Shown one piece after another: positions 34,519 through 43,540 of a DNA stretch of 64,000 nucleotides. Origin of the DNA: CALINF01 sp039980455 (GTDB lineage: Bacteria > Pseudomonadota > Gammaproteobacteria > Pseudomonadales > Halieaceae); NCBI GenBank assembly GCA_039980455.1, contig JBDXCG010000003.1:496001-560000 (forward strand). Reading direction: 5' to 3'. A program made the translations under genes and the position numbers. The first letter of the stretch is position 1, and each line of letters opens with the position of its first letter. Under the pieces are notes generated by a model, which was not told where the DNA came from, ran no database searches, and was given only the letters and a program-made list of their open reading frames with translations.

Positions 34519-35193
34519 ATGGACAATAGCGCGCGCCTCCAGCGAGCGCTGGGCTATGAATTTAGCGATAAAAACCTGCTTGAACTGGCGCTGGCTCATC
34601 GTAGCGTGGGTAAACGCAATAACGAGCGGCTTGAATTTTTGGGCGACTCTATTGTCAATCACGTTATCGCCGACGCCCTGTATCATCGTTTCCCCGATCT
34701 TCGTGAAGGTGGTCTAAGCCGCTTGAGAGCATCCCTTGTCAAAGGTGAGACGCTCGCAGAGTTGGCCGTGGAGCTCGACCTTGGCGCTTACCTGCAATTG
34801 GGTTCGGGAGAGCGCAAGAGTGGCGGTCATCGCCGAGAATCAATACTGGCAGATTCATTTGAGGCTGTAGCAGGTGCCATTTTGCTTGATGGGGGTTATG
34901 AGGCCTGCCGTGAGCGACTCCTCGTTTGGTTCGATCAGCGATTGTCACAACTGCCCGAGCAAGGAGCAGCTAAGGACCCTAAAACACGTCTACAAGAGTA
35001 CCTTCAAGGCCGCGGTCACCCCTTGCCAGACTACCAGCTAGTGGAAGTAGTGGGGGAGGATCACGATCAGGAGTTTCTTGTTCGCTGTACGCTTGAGCAA
35101 TACGCATTGATGGTCGACGGCAAGGGCAGTAGTCGACGCAAAGCCGAGCAAAGTGCGGCATCCAGTGCACTGGAGCAAATCGCTAATGGCTGA
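34519..35193 (+). CDS. rnc: Ribonuclease III
   Basis: 224 residues: an N-terminal nuclease domain with the signature NERLEFLGDSIV and the second metal site (DSFEAVAGAILLDGG), then a C-terminal double-stranded RNA-binding domain (DPKTRLQEYLQGRGHPLPDYQLVE...GKGSSRRKAEQSAA). It processes rRNA precursors. It overlaps era by 8 bp. Confidence 0.97.
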   Translation: MDNSARLQRALGYEFSDKNLLELALAHRSVGKRNNERLEFLGDSIVNHVIADALYHRFPDLREGGLSRLRASLVKGETLAELAVELDLGAYLQLGSGERKSGGHRRESILADSFEAVAGAILLDGGYEACRERLLVWFDQRLSQLPEQGAAKDPKTRLQEYLQGRGHPLPDYQLVEVVGEDHDQEFLVRCTLEQYALMVDGKGSSRRKAEQSAASSALEQIANG

Positions 35194-36118
35194 TCAACCT
35201 CAGGATCATCAAAATACAACACCAACCGGAGCACCACGCTGCGGATATGTTGCTATCGTTGGGCGGCCTAATGTGGGTAAATCCACGTTACTGAACTATC
35301 TGCTGGGCCAAAAGATCAGTATTACTTCGCGCAAACCGCAGACGACACGCCATCAAGTTCTGGGGATCAAGACCGAGGGAAATACCCAGGCGATCTATGT
35401 CGATACGCCCGGGCTTCATATTGGCGCGGACAAAGCCATCAATCGATATATGAATCGCGCCGCAAGCTCTGCTATTAAAGATGTTGATCTCATTCTGTTT
35501 TTGGTGGATCGCACCGCGTTTACCGATGAAGACAAGATGGTACTCGAGCAAGTGCGCCGAAGTGGACTGCCGACGCTACTTGTGGTCAACAAAGTCGATT
35601 TGCTAGAAGACAAGAAGGCGCTTTTACCGCAGCTTGAACACCTGGCTGAAATGATGAATTTCGAGGCTATCGTGCCGCTCTCAGCGTTGCAAAGGCATAA
35701 CGTGGATGCATTGGAAGCCGAGATCATTCAGCGGCTGCCCGAGGCCATTCACATGTTCCCGGAAGATCAGATTACAGATCGAAGCCAGCGCTTTCTGGCG
35801 GCGGAGATCGTGCGTGAAAAAATAATGCGCCAGCTGGGAGATGAGTTGCCCTATGCAGTTGCCGTAGAGATAGAAGAGTTCTCTCATGACGGGTCAACCC
35901 TCCATATTTCCGCATTGATTCTGGTGGAGCGAAAGGGGCAAAAGCGTATCATTATTGGTGACGGCGGTAGCCGACTCCGTGCCATTGGCACTGAGGCACG
36001 AAAAGATATGGAGACCTTGTTCGACAATAAGGTGATGCTAAGACTCTGGGTTAAGGTGAAGTCGGGTTGGTCAGATGACGAGCGCGCGCTGCGTAGTTTG
36101 GGTTATGAAGACCGCTAG
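35186..36118 (+). CDS. era: Ribosome-assembly GTPase Era
   Basis: 310 residues from the ATG at 35186, which overlaps the rnc end. G1 GRPNVGKSTLLN, G2 region KPQTTRHQVLG, G3 DTPGLH and G4 NKVD are followed by a C-terminal KH domain with IIGDGGSRLRAIGTEARKDME. It binds the 3' end of 16S rRNA. An upstream ATG (35153) lies deep within rnc and adds eleven unrelated residues. Confidence 0.97.
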   Translation: MADQPQDHQNTTPTGAPRCGYVAIVGRPNVGKSTLLNYLLGQKISITSRKPQTTRHQVLGIKTEGNTQAIYVDTPGLHIGADKAINRYMNRAASSAIKDVDLILFLVDRTAFTDEDKMVLEQVRRSGLPTLLVVNKVDLLEDKKALLPQLEHLAEMMNFEAIVPLSALQRHNVDALEAEIIQRLPEAIHMFPEDQITDRSQRFLAAEIVREKIMRQLGDELPYAVAVEIEEFSHDGSTLHISALILVERKGQKRIIIGDGGSRLRAIGTEARKDMETLFDNKVMLRLWVKVKSGWSDDERALRSLGYEDR

Positions 36119-36144
36119 TCTATAGCGTTGGGTACACCTAGATC

Positions 36145-36882
36145 ATGAGAGTGTCACTGCAACCTGCTTTTTTGCTTCACCGTCGGCCATTTCGCGATAC
36201 ATCGCAGATTCTCGAATTCCTTACACCCGAACACGGGCGTATTAGCCTGGTTGCCAAAGGTGTTAGGCGTAAGGCCCGCGGAGGCAGTCTGGGTTCTGTG
36301 TTACAACCCTTTACGCCACTGCTTGTGTCCTTCACGGGGCGTGCGGATATGAAGACGCTCACAGCGGTAGAGCGTGTTGGTACGGCGACGTCGCTTCAGG
36401 GAGAGCGTCTTTTCTCAGCGCTTTATGTCAATGAATTGCTGGTTAAGCTGCTGCAACGGCACGACCCCCACACGCCACTGTTTGCCCACTACGCCCAAAC
36501 CCTGGAGTCACTTTCATCACACTCTGCTGTGGATGTGTCGCTAAGATCGTTTGAATTTTCGCTCCTGGACGCACTGGGCTATCAGATTAACCCCGGGCTC
36601 GACGCGGGCTCGGGTGACCCTGTCGACCCGGATCGGTGGTATCGGTTACAAGATGAATTGGGCCTGGTGTTAAGTCACGAACCCGCACACCCAGATCGTT
36701 CGCGATTTAGAGGGTCCGATCTACTGCGTATTGCGCGAGGTGACTATGCTGACTCCGCGGGCCTGGCGGCTAAGCGTTTGTCCAGGGAAGCGTTGGCGAT
36801 TCAGCTGGGCGGGCAGCCACTGCGCAGTCGAGAGCTATTTGCGCGACAGCGCCGTGATGAGAGTGCGGGAGAAGCGCAGTGA
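36145..36882 (+). CDS. recO: DNA repair protein RecO
   Basis: 245 residues: an N-terminal OB fold (QPAFLLHRRPFRDTSQILEFLTPEHGRISLVAKGVR is the RecO start) and a helical C-terminal part. It loads RecA in the RecFOR pathway. It follows era as usual. The next gene is acpS; pdxJ, which lies here in E. coli and many relatives, is absent. Confidence 0.95.
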   Translation: MRVSLQPAFLLHRRPFRDTSQILEFLTPEHGRISLVAKGVRRKARGGSLGSVLQPFTPLLVSFTGRADMKTLTAVERVGTATSLQGERLFSALYVNELLVKLLQRHDPHTPLFAHYAQTLESLSSHSAVDVSLRSFEFSLLDALGYQINPGLDAGSGDPVDPDRWYRLQDELGLVLSHEPAHPDRSRFRGSDLLRIARGDYADSAGLAAKRLSREALAIQLGGQPLRSRELFARQRRDESAGEAQ

Positions 36883-37253
36883 TAAGTGTTGGTACAGACA
36901 TACTTGAAATAGCACGTATAGAGCAAACATTGGCACGATTGGGCGAGAGGTTTGTTAAGCGCATCCTGACACCTGCAGAGCAAATTGAATATCATGCCAG
37001 CAGTAATGGTGCCCGCCTTTTGGCCAAGCGTTTTGCGAGCAAGGAGGCGATAGCCAAAGCTCTCGGAACAGGTATTGGTCGAGGTGTTAGCTGGCAAGAT
37101 ATTCATATAAGCCATGACGAGGCCGGCGCGCCACTGGTAACGCTGACCGGTGGTGCCGATTCTGTTGCGCGCTCACGGGGAGGCCAGAATATGCTGCTGA
37201 GCCTGTCGGATGAGCAGCACTATGTTGTCGCTTTTGCCGCCTTAACAGCCTGA
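36879..37253 (+). CDS. acpS: Holo-[acyl-carrier-protein] synthase
   Basis: 124 residues with VGTDILEIARIE (metal-binding Asp) and the second signature KRFASKEAIAKALGTGIG. It attaches 4'-phosphopantetheine to ACP. The GTG start overlaps the recO stop (GTGA), so it is translationally coupled. Confidence 0.96.
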   Translation: MISVGTDILEIARIEQTLARLGERFVKRILTPAEQIEYHASSNGARLLAKRFASKEAIAKALGTGIGRGVSWQDIHISHDEAGAPLVTLTGGADSVARSRGGQNMLLSLSDEQHYVVAFAALTA

Positions 37254-37327
37254 AAGACTGCAGTGGGAACCTGTGTTTGTATCTGAAAATCGATATACTT
37301 CGCCTCCTTAGCCGGTGATACGACATT

Positions 37328-38221
37328 ATGCCTGAGTACCCTACGATCGAAGCCTGCATAGGCGATACCCCGCTGGTGCGGTTACAACGCCTACCCGGTG
37401 ACACATCCAACACTATTCTTGCCAAGCTGGAGGGTAATAATCCTGCCGGCTCAGTGAAGGATCGCCCCGCGTTGAGTATGATCGCTCAGGCTGAAGCGCG
37501 CGGAGACATCTCGCCCGGCGATACCATTGTCGAAGCGACCAGTGGTAACACTGGAATCGCATTGGCGATGGCAGCGGCAATTCGCGGCTACAAAATTAAG
37601 TTGATCATGCCTAATCACATGAGTGCGGAACGCAAGTTGGCGATGTCAGCCTATGGAGCAGAGCTGATAGAGGTAACACAGGAAGAGGGTATGGAAGGCG
37701 CTCGAGATCTAGCCATGCAGATGCAGGCAGAGGGCAGTGCGGTTGTTCTAGACCAATTTGCCAATCCCGATAACCCCCGAGCTCATTATGCCGGTACTGG
37801 CCCCGAGATATGGCGTCAAACGGACGGGGAGGTGACCCACTTTGTTAGCTCTATGGGTACCACCGGTACGATTATGGGTTGCTCGCACTTCCTGAAAGAG
37901 AAAAATGCTAACGTTCAGATCGTTGGGCTCCAACCGGTGGAAGGCTCCAGTATTCCCGGGATACGACGATGGCCCCAAGCGTATTTACCCAGCATATTCG
38001 AAGCTCCTCGGGTAGATACCGTCATGGAGATATCACAGAAGGAATCAGAAGAGATGATGCGGAGAATGGCGCAGGAAGAGGGCATTTTCTGTGGTGTATC
38101 TTCTGGCGGATCTATTGCTGCGGCTCTGAAAATCTCTGAGGACGTGGAGAACGCGACAATCGTAGCCATTGTCTGTGATCGCGGTGATCGCTACCTGTCT
38201 ACCGGTGTATTTACCCGCTAG
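37328..38221 (+). CDS. cysM: Cysteine synthase B
   Basis: A 297-residue fold type II PLP enzyme. LEGNNPAGSVKDRPA carries the PLP lysine, with TSGNTGIALA and the C-terminal GIFCGVSSGGSIAAAL. The shorter length and the substrate loops favour CysM over CysK. It makes cysteine from O-acetylserine and sulfide or thiosulfate. A TATACT -10-like site lies at 37294-37299, so transcription may start here. It is followed by relA after 15 bp; in pseudomonads rlmD stands between the two. Confidence 0.95.
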   Translation: MPEYPTIEACIGDTPLVRLQRLPGDTSNTILAKLEGNNPAGSVKDRPALSMIAQAEARGDISPGDTIVEATSGNTGIALAMAAAIRGYKIKLIMPNHMSAERKLAMSAYGAELIEVTQEEGMEGARDLAMQMQAEGSAVVLDQFANPDNPRAHYAGTGPEIWRQTDGEVTHFVSSMGTTGTIMGCSHFLKEKNANVQIVGLQPVEGSSIPGIRRWPQAYLPSIFEAPRVDTVMEISQKESEEMMRRMAQEEGIFCGVSSGGSIAAALKISEDVENATIVAIVCDRGDRYLSTGVFTR

Positions 38222-38236
38222 CGCGGGTCGCTGGAA

Positions 38237-40468
38237 ATGGTTCAGGTAAGGGAGCAGTCGTATATTGACAAGACGGGCACCGTCGATCTTGATCGATGGT
38301 TGGCCCAGCTACCCATTGCGTTGTCAGCACACGAATCCGACCGCCTGTTGCAGGCAGCGAAAGCGGCACGTAAGGCCGAAGCGCTACCCGGTATAGATGG
38401 GGGTGATTGGGCGAAGGAGGCTAACTGCTTTCTATCCGGACTCGAAACTGTGCAGATACTCGCTGATCTTCATGTAGGTGCAGACTGCTTGGTCGCGGCC
38501 ATTTTGTATCGGGCCGTACGTGAACAGCGATTGCCGTTGGAGACTGTGACAGCGCAATTTGGTAATGAAGTAGCGACCCTGATCAGCGGCGTGCTGCGTA
38601 TGGCGGCCATCAGTGGTCTGCACGGGCAAAGTGAGAACCCGGTGCTGGGGCAAGCTCATGGCCAGAAAGACAATATTCGCAAGATGTTAATCGCACTCGT
38701 TGATGATGTACGGGTAGCCCTAATCAAGTTAGCGGAGCGAACATCCGCTATTCGGGCAGTGAAGGATGATGAAGAGCGCCGGGGTGTAGTTGCGCAGGAA
38801 GTGTTTGATGTTTACGCGCCGTTAGCCCATCGATTGGGTATCGGGCAGCTCAAATGGGAATTGGAAGATCTCTCCTTTCGCTACATATACCCGGACGCTT
38901 ATCGGAAAATAGCTCGCCTGCTCGACGGCAAGCGTCTGGAGCGTGACCGCTTTATTGCTCGCGTTAGAGAGGAGTTGAACCAGGTTCTGCAGGACGATGG
39001 CGTTGATGTAGAAATTTCGGGGCGCGCAAAACATATCTATAGCATCTGGCGGAAGATGCAGCGCAAGGGTATTGGGTTTTCGCAGGTCTACGACATCCGT
39101 GCAGTCCGCATATTGGTGCCCCAGTTGCGAGACTGTTATGCCACGCTCGGCATGGTCCATGGATTGTGGCGAAATATTCCCAATGAGTTCGATGACTACA
39201 TCGCCAACCCGAAGGAGAACGGCTACCGATCTTTGCATACCGCGGTTGTTGGGCCAGAAGGCAAGGTTCTTGAGATTCAGATCCGTACACAGCAGATGCA
39301 CGAAGAGGCTGAGCTTGGTGTCTGTGCGCACTGGCGTTACAAGGGTTCTGATGAAGAGCCCGGCGCGATGGCAAGCACCTATGAGGAGAAGATAGCCTGG
39401 CTACGTCAGGTGTTGGACTGGCACGAGGAAACAGGCGACAGCGAGAGTGTGGCGGAACCATTTAGCTTCGATATAGCTCAGGATCGCGTCTACATCTTCA
39501 CGCCGCAAGGAGATGTGGTGAATCTCGCACAGGGAGCAACGCCTCTTGATTTCGCCTATCACGTGCACACCGAGGTGGGTCACCGCTGTCGCGGAGCGAA
39601 GGTTAACGGTTCCATTGTACCGTTGACGTATACCCTGGCCACCGGGGAGCGCGTTCAGATACTGACCAGTAAAGAGGGTGAACCCAGACGCGATTGGTTG
39701 CAGCCTGGTCTGGGGTATTTGAGAACCTCGAGAGCGCGAGCCAAGGTGCAGCACTGGTTTAAAGCCAGGGCCCGTGACGAGAATATTGATGCGGGTCGTC
39801 AGCTGCTCGAACGTGACTTTAAGCGATTGGCCTTAACAAGCGTCGATTACAAGCGGGTGGCAGCAAAGGTGCAGCTGCCCAAAGTTGAAGATATGTATGC
39901 TGCAGTAGGGGCGGGTGACATAACCGCGTCGCAGGTGATCAATGCTGCGCAGAGCCTGTTTGGTGCGCCCAGCGAACCCAAACTAAAAATGGAAGGTCCA
40001 TCAGCCAACGCCTTTAGAGATCAGGTAAAGGTACAGGGGGTTGGAAACCTGCTCACACATATGGCGGGCTGCTGCAAACCTGTTCCAGGCGATGCGATAG
40101 CTGGCTTTATTACTCAGGGTCGAGGAGTAAGCATTCATCGTGCTGACTGCGCCCGTTTGATCCACTTACTGGATACCTCGCCAGAGCGCGTTATAGAGGT
40201 CTCCTGGGGAGCTTCGCCAGAGGATAGCTACCAGGTAGAGATAGCAATCGAAGCCTACGATCGCCAGGGGCTACTGCGAGATGTTACTGAGCTACTGGCC
40301 AATGCGCGTATTAATGTGCTCGGCATTCAGACTCAAAGTAATCGTAAGAGTCATACAGCCACAATGCGGCTGACGGTTGAAGTGCAAAACCTAGGTTCAT
40401 TGTCACGCTTGCTTGAACGGCTAAATCGATTGAAAAACATCAGTAGCGCCGTCCGGTTATCTGAGTAA
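38237..40468 (+). CDS. relA: (p)ppGpp synthetase RelA
   Basis: 743 residues. The N-terminal hydrolase-like domain has lost its HD pair (AAILYRAV where SpoT has HD...ED), so it is a synthetase-only enzyme. The synthetase domain shows VYDIRAVRILV and NPKENGYRSLHTAVVGPEGKVLEIQIRT, followed by TGS (VYIFTPQGDVVNLAQGATPLDFAYHVH), a zinc-finger region with CCKPVPGD and an ACT domain. It signals amino-acid starvation at the ribosome. Confidence 0.97.
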   Translation: MVQVREQSYIDKTGTVDLDRWLAQLPIALSAHESDRLLQAAKAARKAEALPGIDGGDWAKEANCFLSGLETVQILADLHVGADCLVAAILYRAVREQRLPLETVTAQFGNEVATLISGVLRMAAISGLHGQSENPVLGQAHGQKDNIRKMLIALVDDVRVALIKLAERTSAIRAVKDDEERRGVVAQEVFDVYAPLAHRLGIGQLKWELEDLSFRYIYPDAYRKIARLLDGKRLERDRFIARVREELNQVLQDDGVDVEISGRAKHIYSIWRKMQRKGIGFSQVYDIRAVRILVPQLRDCYATLGMVHGLWRNIPNEFDDYIANPKENGYRSLHTAVVGPEGKVLEIQIRTQQMHEEAELGVCAHWRYKGSDEEPGAMASTYEEKIAWLRQVLDWHEETGDSESVAEPFSFDIAQDRVYIFTPQGDVVNLAQGATPLDFAYHVHTEVGHRCRGAKVNGSIVPLTYTLATGERVQILTSKEGEPRRDWLQPGLGYLRTSRARAKVQHWFKARARDENIDAGRQLLERDFKRLALTSVDYKRVAAKVQLPKVEDMYAAVGAGDITASQVINAAQSLFGAPSEPKLKMEGPSANAFRDQVKVQGVGNLLTHMAGCCKPVPGDAIAGFITQGRGVSIHRADCARLIHLLDTSPERVIEVSWGASPEDSYQVEIAIEAYDRQGLLRDVTELLANARINVLGIQTQSNRKSHTATMRLTVEVQNLGSLSRLLERLNRLKNISSAVRLSE

Positions 40469-40493
40469 ATTTGGTGTTCAGGAGAGTGGTGTG

Positions 40494-41306
40494 ATGAACA
40501 ACCCGTATAATCTCAGCGATCTGCAGCGCGTTATGGAGCGTCTTCGTGACCCTGCAACGGGTTGTCCCTGGGATATCAAGCAGGATTTTAAAAGTATCGT
40601 TCCATCGACGCTGGAAGAATGCTACGAGCTGGCCCACGCAATTGAGCAAGAGGACTATTCTCATGTTGCAGAGGAACTCGGCGATGTACTTTTTCAGGTC
40701 ATTTTCTACTCTCAGTTGGGTAGCGAAGAAGGTCTCTTTGACCTGGACAGCGTCATCAATACGCTTGTGTCGAAGCTGATTCGGCGTCACCCCCATGTAT
40801 TTGCAAATGCCGAGATAGAAGGCTTAGTAGATGACAAGGTATCTGTTGACGATGTGAAGCAGACCTGGGAGTCGATCAAGGAGGCTGAACGAAAAGAAAA
40901 GTCACTGGCGGGAGTGCTCGCTGATGTTCCAGTCGCATTACCAGCGCTGCCAAGAGCTCAAAAATTGCAAAAGCGTGCGGCGCGGGTTGGTTTTGATTGG
41001 AACAATCCGCTGGACGTTCTCGATAAACTCGATGAGGAGGTCGCGGAGTTGCGTGCCGCATTCTCTGCAGGTGAAGAGACTGCCGTTGTAGATGAGCTGG
41101 GAGATGTGCTGTTTACCTCTGTGAATCTGGCGAGACAGTTAGACAGAGACGCAGAGTCGGTACTCCGGCAGGCTTCTGCGAAGTTTGAAAGGCGATTTAT
41201 GCACATGGAGTGCGCAGCCGCCGCACGCAAGGAGCAATTCTCTGATCTATCGCAAGGCGAAATGGAAGAATTATGGCGCTTAGCCAAGTCGAGCGAGACA
41301 GACTAG
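40494..41306 (+). CDS. mazG: Nucleoside triphosphate pyrophosphohydrolase MazG
   Basis: About 270 residues with two MazG domains; the first has the metal motif EECYELAHAIEQ...EELGDVLFQV (E-E-x-x-E / E-x-x-D), the second EEVAELRAAF...DELGDVLFTSVN. It hydrolyses abnormal or excess NTPs. It follows relA directly, as in E. coli relA-mazG. ATG at 40494 is preceded by an in-frame GTG (GTGATG); AGGAG suits the ATG. Confidence 0.96.
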   Translation: MNNPYNLSDLQRVMERLRDPATGCPWDIKQDFKSIVPSTLEECYELAHAIEQEDYSHVAEELGDVLFQVIFYSQLGSEEGLFDLDSVINTLVSKLIRRHPHVFANAEIEGLVDDKVSVDDVKQTWESIKEAERKEKSLAGVLADVPVALPALPRAQKLQKRAARVGFDWNNPLDVLDKLDEEVAELRAAFSAGEETAVVDELGDVLFTSVNLARQLDRDAESVLRQASAKFERRFMHMECAAAARKEQFSDLSQGEMEELWRLAKSSETD

Positions 41307-41473
41307 TTCTACACTTGTGTAGCGTGCATCGGCTGTGTAAGGTTTACATCCTTCCGCGGGCACGCTAGCCGGAAGACCTCCTCTATATAAGAGGCGCAGG
41401 GGTCACGATAAGACCCGTACATTCATACGACTGCCAGCAGTATCGCTGGCTTAGAACATGAGGACACCCCTTA

Positions 41474-42121
41474 ATGCGATTGATACTTCTAGGTGCACCC
41501 GGTGCTGGCAAGGGTACACAGGCCCAGTTCATCAGTGAGAAATACGCCATCCCACAGATATCAACAGGTGACATGTTGCGTGCCGCGGTTAAAGCAGGTA
41601 CTGAGCTTGGGTTGCAAGCTAAAGAGGTAATGGATTCAGGTGGTCTTGTATCCGATGAAATAATCATCGGCTTGGTCAAAGAGCGTATTGCGGACTCTGA
41701 CTGTGCAGATGGGTTTCTGTTTGATGGATTTCCCCGAACAATTCCACAGGCTGAAGCCATGGTGCAGGCCGGTGTTGTTATCGATCACGTGCTCGAGATA
41801 GCGGTAGACGACGAAGAGATTGTGGCTCGACTGAGTGGTCGTCGCGTTCACCCGGGTTCAGGTCGTGTCTATCACTTGGTGTATAACCCACCCAAAGTAG
41901 AGGGTGTCGATGACGAAACCGGTGAACCTCTCGTTCAACGCGATGATGATCAAGAAGATACTGTTAGGCGACGTCTTGATGTTTACCAATCCCAGACTAG
42001 TCCGTTGATAAATTTTTATCAGGACATGCCTGGTGATGACGCGCCGAAATATCATCGTGTATCCGGTGTCGGTACAGTGGATGAAATCAAGCAGCAGGTC
42101 CTCACCTCTCTCTCAGAATAG
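41474..42121 (+). CDS. adk: Adenylate kinase
   Basis: A 215-residue long-form enzyme: P-loop GAPGAGKGTQAQF, the NMP-binding STGDMLRAAV, DGFPRTIPQAEAM and the LID domain RRVHPGSGRVYHLVYNPPK. It interconverts 2 ADP with ATP and AMP. The upstream 167 bp hold no gene. An intrinsic terminator follows at 42142. Confidence 0.97.
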   Translation: MRLILLGAPGAGKGTQAQFISEKYAIPQISTGDMLRAAVKAGTELGLQAKEVMDSGGLVSDEIIIGLVKERIADSDCADGFLFDGFPRTIPQAEAMVQAGVVIDHVLEIAVDDEEIVARLSGRRVHPGSGRVYHLVYNPPKVEGVDDETGEPLVQRDDDQEDTVRRRLDVYQSQTSPLINFYQDMPGDDAPKYHRVSGVGTVDEIKQQVLTSLSE

Positions 42122-42141
42122 TTTCTGGCACTATGTATACG

Positions 42142-42176
42142 AATGGGGGGCGTTGCTCCCCATTTTTTGTTTTTTC
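42142..42176 (+). terminator. Intrinsic terminator of adk
   Basis: Stem AATGGGG (42142-42148) pairs with CCCCATT (42158-42164) over a 9-nt loop, followed directly by TTTTGTTTTTT. Placed 20 bp after the adk stop. Confidence 0.85.
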
Positions 42177-42506
42177 ATGCTTTTTCCAAAAAAATTACAA
42201 TATTCCCAAAAATATTTTTACAGAAAGATATTTCTGTTTTAGTCGAATTTGCCTGTGCTTCTCGTCATGCATCCCGGCGTTTAGCTCTACACGACCTCAT
42301 TTTAATCTATATATACAGTCTATTCTGGATTAAGCGCCTGTCATTCACCTGCGCTAGGTTTTTCGAGCCGCCCCATACTGCCAAAAACACACTGTAAAAC
42401 GGGGTTTTTTGAAGCAGCATCGGGGTTGCTCAATTGTTGTACAGCGTGTGTTTTGTTGGTACTTTTGAAGCGTACCATTTGAATAATTACTGTGGAGATC
42501 AGCTCA
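42177..42506. other. AT-rich intergenic region before the AlgP-like gene
   Basis: No gene is visible in this stretch. Its first 65 bp are much more AT-rich than the flanks and contain ACAGAAA-gata-TTTCTGT (42220-42237), a 7-bp stem. A second inverted repeat TGGTAC-N9-GTACCA (42457-42462/42472-42477) lies about 30 bp before the AlgP-like start and could be an operator. No clear sigma-70 pair stands out. The AT-rich core could be a curved or nucleoid-protein-bound promoter region. Confidence 0.5.
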
Positions 42507-43430
42507 ATGGCAACCGCAAAGAAGAAGGTAGCAAGTAAAACACGTAAGGCGCCTGCTAAACGCAAAGCGCCAGCGAAGAAAAAAGTAGCGGCAAAACGGA
42601 AAGCACCAGCTAAAAAAGCTGCGGCAGTCTCGCCTGCTGTAAAGCGTGCGAACGAAGTCCTGGCGAAGTTGCAAAAAGCTGTTGATGCTGAAAAGAAATC
42701 ACTGGCAGCAGCGCGCAAAAAAGTAGAAGCGGCACGTAAGAAAGCAGCGAAAAGCAAAAAGGCTGCTGATAAGCGCGCGGCGAAAGCGGCCGCTAATGCG
42801 TCAGCTAAAGCAAATGCGCGTGTAAAAGCGCTTCGTGAGCGGGTCAATACAGCCAAGCATCGGGCAACTGAAGTAATCACAGCAGCGAAAGTAAAAGCGG
42901 CTGAATTGGCAGCGAAAGAGAAAGTGATGGCCAGAAAGGCCGAGTTGGCAGCGAAAGCTGAACTCGATAAGGCCAAAGCGCTCGCTGCGCATGCGGATAA
43001 GTGGGCTAAGGCTCGCGCTAAGTCCGATGCCAAAAAGCTGGCTGCTGCCGAGAAGAAGCTGATGGCTCAGGTTAAGGCTGCTGAGAAGAAGGCGGCGGCT
43101 AAGTTAAAGGCGCTTCAGAAGAAGGCAGAGGCAAAACTTAAGGCAGCTACCAAGAAGTCTACCAAAAAGAAGGCTAAGCCCAGTAAGGCCAAAGCAAAGC
43201 CAAAGGCCAAAGCCAAGGCAAAGCCCAAGGCAAAAGCAAAGCCCAAGGCAAAAGCAAAGCCCAAGGCAAAAGCAAAGCCCAAGGCAAAAGCAAAGCCCAA
43301 GGCAAAAGCAAAGCCCAAAGCCAAAGCGAAGCCCAAAGCCAAAGCGAAGCCCAAAGCTAAAGCGAAGCCCAAAGCTAAAGCGAAGCCCAAAGCCAAAGCA
43401 AAGCCAAAAGCTAAGTCCAAGAAAAAGTAG
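42507..43430 (+). CDS. AlgP-like histone H1-type DNA-binding protein
   Basis: About 307 residues composed almost wholly of Lys, Ala and Pro. An N-terminal KAPAKRKAPAKKK-type block is followed by a central Ala/Lys/Glu-rich region (residues ~45-215) likely to be a long coiled helix, then a tail of about ten PKAKAK repeats. This layout is that of AlgP (AlgR3) of Pseudomonas, a eukaryotic H1-like nucleoid protein. The ATG at 42507 has GGAG about 9 nt upstream; a GTG at 42492 adds five residues. The tail is coded by 18-bp tandem repeats and may vary in length between strains. Confidence 0.85.
   Translation: MATAKKKVASKTRKAPAKRKAPAKKKVAAKRKAPAKKAAAVSPAVKRANEVLAKLQKAVDAEKKSLAAARKKVEAARKKAAKSKKAADKRAAKAAANASAKANARVKALRERVNTAKHRATEVITAAKVKAAELAAKEKVMARKAELAAKAELDKAKALAAHADKWAKARAKSDAKKLAAAEKKLMAQVKAAEKKAAAKLKALQKKAEAKLKAATKKSTKKKAKPSKAKAKPKAKAKAKPKAKAKPKAKAKPKAKAKPKAKAKPKAKAKPKAKAKPKAKAKPKAKAKPKAKAKPKAKAKPKAKSKKK
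43221..43400 (+). repeat. Ten 18-bp tandem repeats coding the PKAKAK tail
   Basis: The unit AAGCCCAAGGCAAAAGCA is repeated exactly five times (43221-43310), then five more copies with one to four synonymous changes follow to 43400. Each unit codes KPKAKA. The first five identical copies imply recent expansion or homogenisation. Units are in phase with codons, so gain or loss keeps the frame. Confidence 0.92.
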
Positions 43431-43462
43431 AGCCCGCTAGAACAACTAAAGGGTGATATCGT

Positions 43463-43495
43463 AAACCCGCCGAGAGCAATCTCGGCGGGTTTTTC
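43463..43495 (+). terminator. Intrinsic terminator of the AlgP-like gene
   Basis: ACCCGCCGAG (43465-43474) pairs with CTCGGCGGGT (43481-43490) across a 6-nt loop, with A-T pairs extending outward, followed by TTTT. Strong stem, between convergent genes; an A-rich left side gives weaker termination for mobA as well. Confidence 0.88.
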
Positions 43496-43540
43496 TATTT
43501 ACTAATCCCATTTCCTAGTACTCACCGCGACAAAGCCAGG

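Noticed and set aside
43221..43400. Regular repeats as a possible CRISPR array
   Set aside because: Units are direct 18-bp copies with no spacers and code protein in frame.
42341..43420. Long minus-strand open frames rich in Ala/Phe/Leu opposite the AlgP-like gene
   Set aside because: They are mirror frames of the Lys/Ala-rich repeats; low codon complexity keeps stops away. No ribosome sites or family match.
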